From the NCBI GenBank assembly GCA_039105265.1, contig JAPFFF010000051.1:868001-932000 (forward strand): a stretch of 64,000 nucleotides of DNA, written 5' to 3'. The notes below the pieces were generated by a model that saw only the letters and a program-made list of their open reading frames with translations, did no database searches and was not told where the DNA came from. This document shows positions 28,351 through 40,223 of this stretch, one piece after another. A program made the translations under genes and the position numbers. Origin of the DNA: Tritrichomonas musculus (lineage: Eukaryota > Parabasalia > Tritrichomonadida > Tritrichomonadidae). Within the stretch, counting starts at the first letter, position 1; the number at the start of each line of letters is the position of its first letter.

Positions 28351-30693
28351 ATAAAGATATAGTTGGTGGACATATCAACTATATCTATTATAAAAAAAAA
28401 ATAAAATTATATCATTGATATTGCATGATACTTTGATAAAAATGTAAATATGATTAAGTATCTTGAAAACAGTCTAAACAAACTTTTTGATCAAGAACGG
28501 ATAACAACTCAAATAGAGATCAAAAATGTGTGCTTTTTACACCCAGCCAACTTATTTTCTTATCACAAAGTACTGTATACATTTGTTTAAATACAGACCA
28601 AAAGTTTCTACAGAGATAAGTCTCAATCAACAATATTTATTACTCTTTTTACTGAGTGAACTTAATTAATATGAATAGATATTATATATTTATCGAGAAA
28701 AACTATTGAACATGACTTTATTTGCTTGGATATTAACAAAATACAAATTAACATATGATGCTAATTAACATATTTCGGGAAAATGCAGTTTGGGTTATAC
28801 AGCTTGAGCAAATTGGAGAAGAAGACCGTTTTGGTGCTTTCATTTTATTAGAAGCATAACTTTATTTTGGAAAAGATTTCGATAAATAAACCAATTGGAA
28901 TCACTTTCTTGAGAAATTTTGTCATACTTGTTTTTTAAAATCTGTCATGCCAACATAATCGGAGATAAATAAAATGCAAGGTATTTAAATCTCTCAATTT
29001 TATTTAATTTAAAGTATAAATCATAAAAATATAAGCGGTATGAATCACAAAAGTTAAATATGAAATAAATATTGACTCAGATTAATTGTTATAAATATCA
29101 ACTGTCTAAGAAAAAAAATTATAAAAATAAAGAGTATTTCGTACCTAAATATCAAAAACTATACTCCACTAGACCATTTCTTTGTTAACTAAATGACAAT
29201 AACCAATACAAAAAGAAGAAAACAAATTTCACAAATCTGTATTCCACTTTTCTAAAAATAAATCAATCAAATGCAATTTTATCATCACACCTATAGGTAT
29301 CTCAGAATATAAATGATTAGTTTAACATTAAATCAATTAATATATATGTATATATATATATAACATAATCAAGATACAATATTTCGATCCAATATTTAGT
29401 TGGGCATCAGGCAATCCTAAAATTATTATCGTTTATCCTAATCATTGATGATCAACTGACTTGCAAAAAAGTGATCCAAATCATTTGTCAATATGCTTAA
29501 ACAAATGTTTGCCAAAGACATTTCGTCAAATAAAGGATTGATTGGAAAATAACAAATCACTTTAATGGAATATGAGAATAATAAATATAGAATATAGTTT
29601 CTCTTCATACATTCAAATTATGACTGTGGCATAAGAAATATACATGATCAACTACAATTAATCATTTGCTTGGTGACTACAATGGATTCCTACTTTATTT
29701 ACCAACAAATTTCATTTGTAGTATTGTTATTGTATTTTCAAACGTTAAAATAAAATTGAATGAAAATCTAGATGAAAAAGCAAAGTACTTTGAAAAACTC
29801 ATATTAAAATGAATCTTTTCTTTGTTAACAATTTATTTATAGTTCAAAAAACTTTGCTTTTTCAGTGTCACAAGAAACAAGGGGTTATATGGATCTAGTA
29901 GCTTACTCTAGGCTCTGCGTCCTAAACGGAAGCCAGACCTAAAGGCACTTATGATAACACATGAGCAATTTGTATTTATAGTACACAGCACCAAATTCAT
30001 GACATATACTACTATTTATTCTGTCACCATCAAGATTAAGAATATTAATGTCTGAATATAAATGAAATATATCAACATACAAAATAACTATCGCCAGTAG
30101 TATAAGAATGGGGACGGCTGGTTACCTACGACTTTTTATAGGAAACCCACCTCGGAAACCAAGCTCAAAATCAATTCTGAAAAAAATAAATAAATTAACT
30201 CTAAAATTTAGTTGCAACCGTGAATTACAAAATCAATTGTAGAATCAATTGAAGAATCAATGTCAAAATCGATTCTCAAAATCAATAGGAAACGGTCCTT
30301 TGGACTACGTCCTCTCGCGAAAGCGAGCGGATCTAAGGCGTTTTACGCCGAACCAACCTCGGGAACCAAGGAATAATTAACTCTTAAAAAATAAATTCTC
30401 AAACTAATTCCAAAACTAATTATCAAACTAATTATCAAATCAATCATCAAATCAATTTCAACACCAATATTCTCAAAAAATACAAATTTATTGAAAAGTG
30501 AATTCTCACCTCATTTTTCACCAATTAGTTCACCCATTAAATTCTCAAACTGAATTATATAATCGATGTACAAATCTAATTAGATGATACGTAGCTTACA
30601 GAATCAATGTCAACATTAATTCACAAATCTAATTTCAACATCATGTTTTCAATTTGATTATCAAAGAAATCATAATGATTTTTTTCTCTTAAA
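28351..30693. other. long gene-poor region upstream of the Polinton fossil
   Basis: About 2.3 kb with no confident gene. At 28750-28880 a plus-strand stretch reads QLEQIGEEDRFGAFILLEA, then LYFGKDFDK after a stop, weakly like a Sel1 unit. A TA microsatellite lies near 29340-29362. An inverted pair (GAAAAAGCAAAGT and ACTTTGCTTTTTC) forms a possible hairpin at 29774-29866. From about 29880 short G+C-richer blocks occur, such as CCTCTCGCGAAAGCGAGCGG near 30310, unlike the flanks. They may belong to the following element. Confidence 0.4.
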
Positions 30694-33600
30694 ATGGCCT
30701 TTAATCAAAATTCATTTACCAATTTTACTAACAACGATATTGTTGAATTCATCAATACTATTAATCAAGGACTTAATGAAAATCTTGATATTGCAGATAC
30801 TCATCGATTTAGAGGAGGTGCTCGATTACGAAATATAAGAACTCTGTTTAATTATTTTAATCAACATAACGCTCAACAAATCATTGATCCTAATTTTAAT
30901 GATAATGATTTTCAAGAAAATCTTGATCAATTCATAATTCATGAACAAAATCGTCGTCAATATGAACAAAATTATCTAGATATCTTAAATCGTGAAACAA
31001 ATAATGAAAATGAGTTGAACCAAACATATAATCAATATTACAACAAACAACACGAATTAAATAAATCTTATGAACGAAATTATCAAGATATCTTAAATCG
31101 TGAAGTTGTAAGTGAAGATGAAACAAATGAAGAAAATATTCAATACTTTGAACGTCATGCTGAAATTGAAAATGCAATTAAACAGGCTTATGAAGCAGTT
31201 GATAATGCAATTAATTTGATAAACAAATCCAAACCAAATCTCAAGAAAGTTGAACCAAAACTCATTAAAGATAAATCACTTTTACTTGATTATTATGTTC
31301 CTGAAAATGAAGAATTATATGAATATATTGATAAATTTAATCACAAATTCGTATCGAAAAACAATGATTTCCTAATTATTAATGAACCTCATGATTTAGA
31401 TAAAGCAGTTGAGGTTTGGGATTATTATAATTCATTCCCTTCATCCAAAGTTGTTAACAGAATTGATGATAATTGTCCTATCATAACATATTATTTCAAT
31501 CAAATTTCATCGTTAGATGATATTTATGAATCATTACAAGAAGTATTTTCAAAAGAAATCAAACCATTTAAATTACATTTTCAATTATCTGGTGTATTTG
31601 AAACTCCAAAATTTGATTTTGAGAATGATGTTGAATTATATGAATATGAAGCGAAAAATATTATTTGGAAGAATTATCGAGAATCAATCCCAACATTAAT
31701 ACAACTTCCTCAAGACATTGAAATTGTAAAATTATATATTGAATCAGTTCTTCATTCTTATGAAACAACACAATCTAACACTAAATTAACAATTGTTGGT
31801 TCAATTGCCTTTACAATATCAAGAATGATTAAAATCACTGGTAAGATTAATGGTTTACCAGATATCTTTACCAAATCTCGTTCAATTATTGTTGATAATG
31901 TTGATGATAATTTATGTTGGTATCGTGCTGTGTCAATCTGTTTGAACCCTAAATTGATTTCTGCAACTGAGAAGAGAAGAACACAATTCGCAAAACAAAT
32001 GTTATTAAAGAAATATGGAATTGAAAATTCATATCACATGACAAACGATGAACGTGAAAAATCAAATAAAATTCTTAATGAATTTAATGGACTTGACATA
32101 TATGAAATGAAATCTGAAGCTGAAGAACTGAAACTCAATATTAATATATATGATTATATTGAATCAATTAAACACTATAATATTACTAATCAATTGAAAT
32201 ATAATGATTCAAATGATTTTCATTCAATGCTTCTATTATTAAAGGGTAACATTCTTCATATCATGTATATCAAACCGGATGGTGTTGAAACTCTTACAAA
32301 CATACTTATTTGTCCCAAATGTCACTCATACTCAACTCAAAAGAAACATAAATCATATTTGTTGAAGCATATGAAAATTTGTGACGGAACATTCAAAAAG
32401 AACTTCATTCCAAATAAAGAACCACTTCCATTCTGCCCACATATATTGAACAATCCTGTTTATGAATATTGTTTGGCACATCAATTAGAATGGAAACCTA
32501 ACATTTATTATATAACCTATGATTTTGAAACAATGGAACAAGTTGTTGAAAAATCAATTGGCAAATCTGTTATAATCAACTCACGTTTGATACCTCTCTC
32601 AGTTGCTTCTTGTGTTAAATCTGTTAATGGATTAACAACAAAACATTTCGATATAAGAACTGAAAACTTCATTCCAAACTGGATTAAATGTTTGTTTGAC
32701 ATGTCAATTTCAATATATAATGACAAAATCAATTATACCAAATCAATTCTGAAACTTGATTCTGTCAAAGAATTACTCAAAATTGATAAAAATTTGAATG
32801 TCATAACTGTTTTCGGATTCAATTCTTCAAGATTTGATTCAAATTTATTCAAAAATTATTTCAATTATCATTTCGAAACATTAAGTTGGCACGCTACTGA
32901 TTTAATTGGAACTGCTAGTTCATTGAAACAATTTGTATTAATCTCACCAAATTATGAAACAAAATTACGTTTTATAGATGCTCAATCATTTGTTGCTGGA
33001 GGTACATTAAAACAATTTGGTGTTGATTTTGGTCAAAGTTTCACTTTGGGCTCAAACGGAATCGTTTGCGGTGGTGAAACTAATTCTGTTAAAGGAATCT
33101 TTCCATATGAGGCTATCAACTCAAATAATTACAATGAAGTCTTATCGAAATCAGAACCGTTTTCATACAATGATTTCTACAGTTATCTGAATCAATCTAA
33201 CCCCTTAACTAAGGATGAATATCAAACTTACCTTGAGGATTCCAAAAATTATAAAACAAGGTGGGATTACTTACTTGCTTACAATGATTATGATGTTGAA
33301 ATGATGATTAAACCTATTGATTATTTGATTAAGTTAAACGCTCAATATAACGTTGATTTAATATCAAATTTATAACTTTCGAAGAATGTATCATGTATTA
33401 AATATGCTCTTGCTTACAAAGATTTTAACCCAAATGGTAATTAATATGTTATACATAATTTAACAACATTTGTTCCTGATGAACAATGGTTGAATTTTTG
33501 TTACCTTTGTGGTGAGTATTTCACTTATCAAAACAAACCAACTCTTGATCGAATTAATAATAACATCGGTCATGAATTAAATAATTGTAATTTTGCTTGT

Positions 33601-34274
33601 GCAGAATGTAATTGTTTACGTAATCGTAATGATGAATGTGTAACTCGATTGAGGATTCAATTGAAGAAATTTTGTTCTGAAAATCACCTTCCAACATTAA
33701 TTAACGATGAAGATGAGTATCATTCAATCCGAAAATCAATTACAGGAGGTATTTCCAATGTAATTCATCGAATGAATCTGAGAGGAATTACTCACATAAA
33801 TAAATATCGTTATGGATGCTTTGCAGACTCCAGTTCTGCTGGCAATGCAATTCATAATAAAATTATTTCATATGATACTGTATAACACATGTTGTTGGAA
33901 TTGATTTTAATTCTCTTTACCCATCATCATTTGGATCTATCTAGCATTCATTTAATAAATATCATGGTGGAATTATGTATATGCCAGGTAGGTTTCTAAA
34001 TCGTTATAACGTTTATGATGAAAATGGTGTTAAAAACAACAAAATTTATGACATTTGTTACAAAATCATCACTTCAAAAACAAGATTTGACAATAAATTT
34101 CCAGATAAATTATTTTATGCAGAAGTGAAACTTGTATGCCCAAAATTGAAAATCAATTATTTCATTAATTTTCCACCTGTATTTCGGAGTATCAACATCA
34201 AAAACAATAAGGAAACAATTGGTTCTTACATGTATGATTACATGAAATCAAATAAATATACAAGAATATTTTAA
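30694..34274 (+). mobile_element. Polinton/Maverick fossil, DNA polymerase B region
   Basis: This is a degraded Polinton/Maverick-type element, a family abundant in trichomonads, on the plus strand. The recognisable part is the protein-primed family B DNA polymerase. It has an Asn-rich N-terminal region, a Cys/His-containing segment near 32.3 kb, the 3'-5' exonuclease region at about 32.5-33.3 kb (YDFETM and FNSSRFDSNLF type motifs), a small Cys-rich segment near 33.5 kb, and a polymerase motif of the DFNSLYPS type near 33.9 kb. It is broken, with several breaks (roughly four), and the capsid, integrase and protease genes of a complete element are not seen here. Long stretches still read well, suggesting moderate age. 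Terminal repeats were not found; G+C-richer DNA from about 29.9 kb may be part of it. Confidence 0.8.
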
Positions 34275-34995
34275 AATTATTAATATCCTATCAAGAAAAA
34301 ATTGTAAAACTATAATACTGAAATTTGAAAAGAAAAAATTGAGAGAAAAAAATATTTGAATAGGCATTCAAATTAGATTAATTTGGAATAAAACATTTTT
34401 ATCTCAATAATGTAAAAAATTATAGAGATATTTTAGATAAAAAAAACTATTATAAATTATATTAAATATTAAATGTACTTATGAAAAATCCAAACCAATT
34501 ATACTATGAGTTTTTGTGTTAAAAATAAGTTGACCTCCTCTATTTTATGAAGATTAGATATAGGGATGTTCAAAATTCACTTTTCCCTTGGAAAAGTTCG
34601 ACTTTTTCTGGGCAAAAGTGAATAATAAAATATCTCTAATTTAGATATAATCATAGAACAGAGTTGAAAAACAAATTGAGAATGTATTTCAAAATTCAAT
34701 AAAAATTGAGAACTATGATCTCAAATCTTTTTAAAAATTTAAAAAGAAAGAAAATTAATAAAATAAATATAAATAATAATAATAGTTAAAAAAAGAAATA
34801 ATTTTTTATTAAGTAAAATAAAAATTGAGAATAATCTATATCAAAACGGTTATGGTCAATATTTTGACCAAAACGATCATATTTTGGATGGTTTATGAAA
34901 GAATAAAAAAAAATAAAAAAACTAAAAATATGATACTTTTTTACAAAAAAATATATTATTATTATAATATTTTAATTATTTTAAAATTAAAAAAA
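34275..34995. other. AT-rich region between the Polinton fossil and the hAT gene
   Basis: No gene is seen. A short palindrome, TGGTCAATATTTTGACCA, lies near 34853, and a G/C-containing stretch TAGGGATGTTCAAAATTCAC near 34561. I looked for the inverted partner of the latter beyond the transposase gene and did not find it. Confidence 0.4.
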
Positions 34996-36684
34996 TTAAA
35001 ATTTGCCTAGTTTTAAATTTTTTTCTGGATTATCGCTGATATCTCTCAACGTTACTGAACCAGCTCGCCCAAAAATCGAATCAAACTTAACCATTAATCT
35101 TGAATCCAATGTAATTGGCGTAACATTGCAATTTTCACATGAAACAATTTTAGATAAAGAAGAAAACAAGCGCTCAACGGCTGATTCTGAACTGGGGATT
35201 TGAAGAACTTCTGTTACCAATTTAATAAATGAAATTGTAATCTGATCACTTCTATTATTGAATAAATAATTATTCCAAAAATCAACTGCATTAATATATC
35301 CATCAAATGAATTTGAATCAAAATTGTTGATGTAGTAATAGAATGATATTTTGTTACTGATGATTGTTTCTACTGGAAACTCCCTTTGGATCATGTATCC
35401 TACCATTCCATCTGAAGCTGCATCAACGATACATTCTAACTGATTTTCTTTAATGTATTCTAATCCACTTTTTGTCATAAGATAAGCAAAAAGTGGAAGC
35501 TGTAATGGACATGTATGAGTGAATCTAAACTCTAGGTACGCGGCAACTCTGTGAGCTGCTGAACTTTGCATTGATAAGAGTTTAAATCTGGCAGCAAAGT
35601 AGTGAGGAGGAATATCTGCAATAGACGAAAGATCAGTTTGAATTGCATTTGTAAAATCAACCATTATTGAGAGAATTGTTAGCAAATTATTCCAACCTAT
35701 TTTGCTTTCAATTCTCTCTAAAGCATCAAGAACACTTTTTAATCGTGTTTGACGATATAACGTCATATATTTAACAATGAAAGATACGCAATTAGATAGT
35801 GACAACCATCTTATAGAGATGTATTTTGGTTTAAAGCCTTCTCGGTAAGAAGCTTTTGGTGCATGATTCATCAAAAACTGAACGTAATCAGAAACAAAGC
35901 CAAATTCTTCATCAGTTTTGAATACGTCTTCAATAGCAAGGTTGTTTGTATGTGCCGAACATGGTTGCCTGATAAAGTGTTGATCTGAGAGTCCTTGTGC
36001 GCTCTCAAAATCTCCATTAAGAGCACGCTTGTTTGCATTGCAATTGTCGGTACAAACCGAAATGATGTTTATTCCATAAAATTTTAAAGTTTTCACCACT
36101 GAAGAGATAACTTGAGCGAGTGTTTGAGAAGTTGAATCTTGAGTGGCAATTGCCGACCATAAATATAAACGTGTTGATGTGTATATTATAACGCCTTGGT
36201 AATTAACTCCCCAGCGTTTACATGAATCGAATAATAAAGAAGCGCTTTTACCGAATAATTCTGAAATTGTTTGCTTTCGGATTTTCTTAGCCAATTCTAT
36301 CATATCATTTCGAATCGTTGTTCTTCTAGGAAATTGGAATGATGGATCAATGAAGCTCAAGGCAAGACGGAGGTTATCATTATCCATCGATCTATATGAA
36401 ACGTTTGAGGTGGCAATGTATCTCAAAATGTACTCCATTGCTGAGCGATGGCGATTTACGGCGTTTAATTCCTTTTGTTGTTGAATATGCAGGATACAGC
36501 TGTGGCACCTAGCTCCATATTTCGATATAAACAGCTTTCCACAGTTAAGGCATAGATAGGATTTTGAAATATGTGTATTTCCATTTGAAATCAAATATAT
36601 CTCTTTGAATGCGACACCAAATTGATTATTGATAAATCCAGTTCTTAAGATTTTGCCATGGAAATTGATAAATTGTTCTTGCAT
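34996..36684 (-). CDS. intact hAT-family transposase
   Basis: This 562-residue frame has the length and order of a full hAT transposase. A CLNCGKLF...ARCHSC zinc-finger-like segment lies at residues 42-60. The first catalytic Asp is in SLLFDSCKRWGVNYQGVIIY, the second in the TDN motif ISVCTDNCNANKRAL. The conserved CSAHTNNLAIEDVF block follows, and near the end comes the dimerisation signature SSESAVERLFSSLSKIVS. It would cut and paste its own element, and could in principle mobilise hAT MITEs. The sequence shows no stop or frameshift, so it is recent or still active, but inverted ends and an 8-bp duplication were not located around it. It is not a close relative of the remnants at 4229-7304. 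Confidence 0.88.
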   Translation of the reverse strand: MQEQFINFHGKILRTGFINNQFGVAFKEIYLISNGNTHISKSYLCLNCGKLFISKYGARCHSCILHIQQQKELNAVNRHRSAMEYILRYIATSNVSYRSMDNDNLRLALSFIDPSFQFPRRTTIRNDMIELAKKIRKQTISELFGKSASLLFDSCKRWGVNYQGVIIYTSTRLYLWSAIATQDSTSQTLAQVISSVVKTLKFYGINIISVCTDNCNANKRALNGDFESAQGLSDQHFIRQPCSAHTNNLAIEDVFKTDEEFGFVSDYVQFLMNHAPKASYREGFKPKYISIRWLSLSNCVSFIVKYMTLYRQTRLKSVLDALERIESKIGWNNLLTILSIMVDFTNAIQTDLSSIADIPPHYFAARFKLLSMQSSAAHRVAAYLEFRFTHTCPLQLPLFAYLMTKSGLEYIKENQLECIVDAASDGMVGYMIQREFPVETIISNKISFYYYINNFDSNSFDGYINAVDFWNNYLFNNRSDQITISFIKLVTEVLQIPSSESAVERLFSSLSKIVSCENCNVTPITLDSRLMVKFDSIFGRAGSVTLRDISDNPEKNLKLGKF

Positions 36685-36787
36685 AATAAAAAATGATAAA
36701 AATATGTGATATAATTTTGAAAGAATATCCTAAATAATTCACAGAAATTTTGATCAGCCTGTATTCAAAATTAAAAAAATTATTTTT

Positions 36788-36950
36788 TTTTTATTTAAAA
36801 TTGTTAATATCGTTCGATCCTATCGTTCTATGTTCGTATATGCATTTTTTTCTAGAAAAAAGATATTTATACATTGTTTTAAATATATCCCGAGAAAAAT
36901 ACGAACCCTGAACGATAGGACCGAACGATATTAACAATTTTAAATAAAAA
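36788..36950. mobile_element. 163-bp foldback (hairpin) element
   Basis: Two arms of about 50 bp face each other with few mismatches. The left arm starts TTTTTATTTAAAATTGTTAA and contains ATCGTTCGATCCTATCGTTC; the right arm contains GAACGATAGGACCGAACGAT. The loop is about 60 bp. It looks like a MITE that would form a long hairpin; a target duplication is not clear. It lies 100 bp upstream of the hAT transposase gene and does not obviously belong to it. Confidence 0.75.
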
Positions 36951-37587
36951 GCCTCCAAAATTCAATCAAAACGATGAGTTTATTAGGAGGAAAAACAAAA
37001 TTTAAAAAATATTTTTTTAATCAATTAAATCACGGTAAATTGGTTTATTTGGCAAAAAATATATTTTATAAGTCTTAATTCGTTCTTTTTAAGAAAAAAT
37101 AATTGTATTTTCCAAATATCATTTAGATTAGTTAATAATAATATATATTTCAAATAAAATATAATATGTATTTTTTATTTAAATTTTTATTTATTACATT
37201 TTTTTATTTATATTCGGTAAATTTATAGATTATGAATAACTTTTTTTTCACAATTATTTTTGAATGAGCTCATAGAATCGGTCAGTCTGTCATAGAATGT
37301 GAAAAAAATTATTGTTTTTTGAAAAATTTTGAATAGATAATCATTTATAAATTGAAATTTATGGGAAAAAATAAATTTTTTTTTATATAATAAAATATAA
37401 TATAATTTAAAAATCTAGATTTAATATTTAGATAGAATAATAAAATCTATATTTATGATATCTTATCAATTCATCATTGAAAAAAATTCAATGAAGCATC
37501 ACAAAAAAAAGTATCTATTCACAATTTCAAATATTTTGAAAAATGGATTTACATGATTTCATTTTTATTTATTAAAAGTTTTATATA
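36951..37587. other. AT-rich intergenic region, no gene seen
   Basis: About 0.6 kb of A/T-rich sequence without an open frame or repeat of note, upstream of the small proline-rich gene. Confidence 0.45.
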
Positions 37588-37881
37588 ATGTTTGGCCCAC
37601 CACCACCACCAGGAGGACCTCCACCACCAGGAATGGGAGGTCCAGGAATAACAATAGTTATTGGAGACGGCCCTGATATGTATGGCCCTCCTCCACCCCC
37701 ACCACCAGGCTTCGGCCCACCACCACCACCTCCACCACTAGGATATGGACCACCTCCACCACCAGGATGGGGATATGGCCCTCCACCACCGCCACCACCA
37801 GGATATGGATGCCCACCACCACCACCACCACCAGGATATGGCCGAAGACCACCACCACCAGATGATTGTTACATATGCTAA
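37588..37881 (+). CDS. small proline-rich protein ending in a CaaX box
   Basis: A 97-residue protein made of PPPPPPPGYG-type units: runs of four to seven Pro separated by Gly, Tyr, Phe or Trp. There is one non-repetitive insert, GPGITIVIGDGPDMY, at about 18-32. It ends DDCYIC, and the last four residues, CYIC, fit a CaaX prenylation box. If prenylated it would be a membrane-tethered polyproline peptide able to gather profilin, SH3 or WW domains, which is inference. CCA/CCT codons make this patch far richer in G+C than its flanks. The stop overlaps TAAAATAAA, a trichomonad-type poly(A) context, which supports a real gene. The opposite frame is a mirror of the repeat. Confidence 0.7.
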   Translation: MFGPPPPPGGPPPPGMGGPGITIVIGDGPDMYGPPPPPPPGFGPPPPPPPLGYGPPPPPGWGYGPPPPPPPGYGCPPPPPPPGYGRRPPPPDDCYIC

Positions 37882-38110
37882 AATAAATTAATATCATTTT
37901 TTTATTTTTTTTATTTTTATTTTTTGAAATATTTCTAATTTTTTTTTTTTCTTTTCATGCAAATGCAATGTATACCATACATGCTTGCAATTATTTATAT
38001 TCCTTGAATATACAGTATAAAATCAAATAATTAGGAAAAATTAAAACTTCAACGATAATACTTTTATAAAAATACAACGCTATTTTTACCCTTATTTTTT
38101 TTTAAAAACA

Positions 38111-39307
38111 TTATTTAGGCATAGATACAATTGATTGCAACTCATTCATTTCGCTCTTAAGTAGTTTGAGGTATCCTTGCTGAGTACATTCTTGAAATTC
38201 ATTTTGTAGGGAAAGTAATGTTTCTTCACGGTGCGATTTAAAAATAAGCAATGAGTTTTCAATCAATTCTAACTGGCTTAATAAATCACGATTGTAATCA
38301 TATTCAATTGTTTTTTCGTCGTCATTGTCAAATTGCGTTTGAGGCTCTAATGAATCAATTTCTGCTCTTACCAATTGCTTTGCTCTTACTCCAGTTGCAT
38401 CTCCAGGATCCTCTTCACCAAGTAGTCTTTTGATTTCATTTTCTAGATTTTCTTTTCTCTTTTTCGCAGTTGACAAGCTCTGTTGTTCAAGAATAATTTG
38501 CTGCTTTGCTTTACGTAATTTATTAGTAATAATTGAACGATCGCTTCGCCAGCTTGAAATACTTTGCTCTTTAATTAATTTTTTATTCATATTATCAACT
38601 TGACTTTGCATCTTGCGTTGTGTAGCATTTAGGTCTTTTTTCAAACGCTCTTCACGTTTTAATTCTTCTTCATACTCAGCTTTTCGTTCTTTTTCTATTT
38701 GTTTTAATTCGTTAACAACATTATCTGAATGTTTCATTAATTCTTCGTTAAGACTAATCTCTTCGTTTTGCAATCGAGAACAACTTTGAATGAGATTTTC
38801 TAATTCGGTTGACTTCGTATCATATTCTAATTGCATTTGATTTAAAACATTTTTGGATACTGTCAATGTATCTTGGGCGGATTCAAGTTTTTGCTTATCA
38901 GAATCTAATTCTTTTTGCATTCTTTTGTTTGCATTAGCTAAGGTTGCGCGATCATGCCCAAGACTTTTTTGTAAATCTTTGTAACTTTGAATCTCCCCTT
39001 TTAAAGCTGCCTCTTCACTTTCTAATTCAGAGAGAAGAGTAAAGAAAGTACCTTCAACATCAGCTTCGTTTTCCTCGTCTTCTTGATTAGTATTTTGATT
39101 TAAATTTTGAAGTTCTTCAAGATTTGAGCGAAGTTCATCTAATCGAAATTCAAGATCAAGACATGTTTTGGTTAAATCTTTTTTTTGTCTTTGAAGTGAC
39201 GCAATTTGTTTTTTCGCTGCTTCTATGTCTTCATTTACTAAACTTAATCGCCTTTCTTGAATTTGAGCGTCCCATTCGTCATTGTTGGCTTGAAGAGATT
39301 GAAGCAT
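38111..39307 (-). CDS. coiled-coil protein
   Basis: A 398-residue protein that is nearly continuous coiled coil from residue 15 to about 300, rich in Glu, Lys, Gln, Leu and Ser. There is a short acidic interruption NTNQEDEENEADVEGTFF near 75-90 and a less helical section LGEEDPGDATGVRAKQLVRA near 295-315, then a final coil. No motor, membrane or catalytic motif is seen. The order of coils with a conserved tail resembles flagellar or kinetochore structural proteins, but I do not recognise the family. TTATAAACGTAAAAT lies about 48 bp upstream of the ATG and an AACGATAACATT word, like a Myb site, about 105 bp upstream. Confidence 0.8.
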   Translation of the reverse strand: MLQSLQANNDEWDAQIQERRLSLVNEDIEAAKKQIASLQRQKKDLTKTCLDLEFRLDELRSNLEELQNLNQNTNQEDEENEADVEGTFFTLLSELESEEAALKGEIQSYKDLQKSLGHDRATLANANKRMQKELDSDKQKLESAQDTLTVSKNVLNQMQLEYDTKSTELENLIQSCSRLQNEEISLNEELMKHSDNVVNELKQIEKERKAEYEEELKREERLKKDLNATQRKMQSQVDNMNKKLIKEQSISSWRSDRSIITNKLRKAKQQIILEQQSLSTAKKRKENLENEIKRLLGEEDPGDATGVRAKQLVRAEIDSLEPQTQFDNDDEKTIEYDYNRDLLSQLELIENSLLIFKSHREETLLSLQNEFQECTQQGYLKLLKSEMNELQSIVSMPK

Positions 39308-40223
39308 CGTTGTAAAATCTTAATAAAAAATCGGATGGATTATAAAAAGAAATTTTACGTTTATAATTAAAAAAAATCTAATAGAAAAACGAATTTACCA
39401 TAAAAAGGTTAAATGTTATCGTTTTTTTTTCCTTTGATTTTTCGAAAATATATAGGTATGATTCTATATTTTTTCATATTTATTTAATCATTCCAAAAGC
39501 ATATTAACGATACCAGATTTTCAATTCATATGAATATAATTAATGATTCAATTAAAATAATCTCTAAAATAAAAGTAATCAAAAAGAAATTTATTTTTAA
39601 ATTACCTAATTACCATGGATTTTCATTGAAAAAGATCTGTAAAATTTAAATTTTAACAACAGCACTTATTACATATTTTTAACACAATAAATTGTATTAG
39701 GGTGGCATGTAATTTTGGAGAACTAATATATCAGATATTTAAAATAAGCAATGTGGAAAGAAAAGCCAATTCTCTGAGATCTCAATATTTCCAAATATCA
39801 ATATTTTAGATTGCTTTTATATAATATTATTTTTAACATATTTTTTAATTTATTTCAATAAAAATATTTTAGAAAACCATTGGTTAAAATCAGATATAAT
39901 TGTATCTAATATAAAATATTTGAATTAAAATAGTATCTTTCAAATTCTTAATAATTATGAATACTTTTATCTCCAAATATTTATTTGAATGGCCACATTA
40001 TTTCATATATATAAATCATATATTTTTGTAATAATTTTTTTAGTTTTGTAAACTCAAAACAATCAAATCCGGCTGTTTTTCATTATTAAAAGTATTAGAT
40101 GATTTTGAATATTTTTATCATTAGCAACATCCTTAACCATAATACTTTTAGTTAGACTATAATTTCATTTATTCTATAATCAGTTGCTATATATAATCGT
40201 GTCAAAATTTAATATTTAATTGA
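39308..40223. other. intergenic region between divergent genes, no gene seen
   Basis: About 0.9 kb separating a minus-strand coiled-coil gene from the plus-strand kinase-like/Sel1 gene. It is AT-rich, with no open frame or repeat recognised. Myb-like words (AACGATA) lie near 39415 and 39510. Confidence 0.45.

Noticed and set aside
28750-28880. Possible Sel1 or TPR coding relic (QLEQIGEEDRFGAFILLEA, LYFGKDFDK)
   Set aside because: Short, interrupted and only loosely like the repeat; kept as a remark in the gap entry, not as a gene.
30230-30690. CRISPR-like or tandem array suggested by repeated AATCAATTnTCAAA words
   Set aside because: The words vary in spacing and sequence and fit AT-rich degenerate repetition; there is no regular repeat-spacer pattern.
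34550-36780. Terminal inverted repeats for the intact hAT gene
   Set aside because: TAGGGATGTTCAAAATTCAC near 34561 looked like an end, but no inverted partner or 8-bp duplication was found beyond 36684.
37658-37897. Val/Ile/His-rich frame opposite the proline-rich gene
   Set aside because: Complement of CCA/CCT runs read as GGT/TGG/GTG; no independent protein signal.
39700-40000. MITE suggested by GGGTGGCATGTAATTTTG and GAATGGCCACATTATTTC
   Set aside because: The two words do not pair well as inverted repeats and no flanking duplication is visible.
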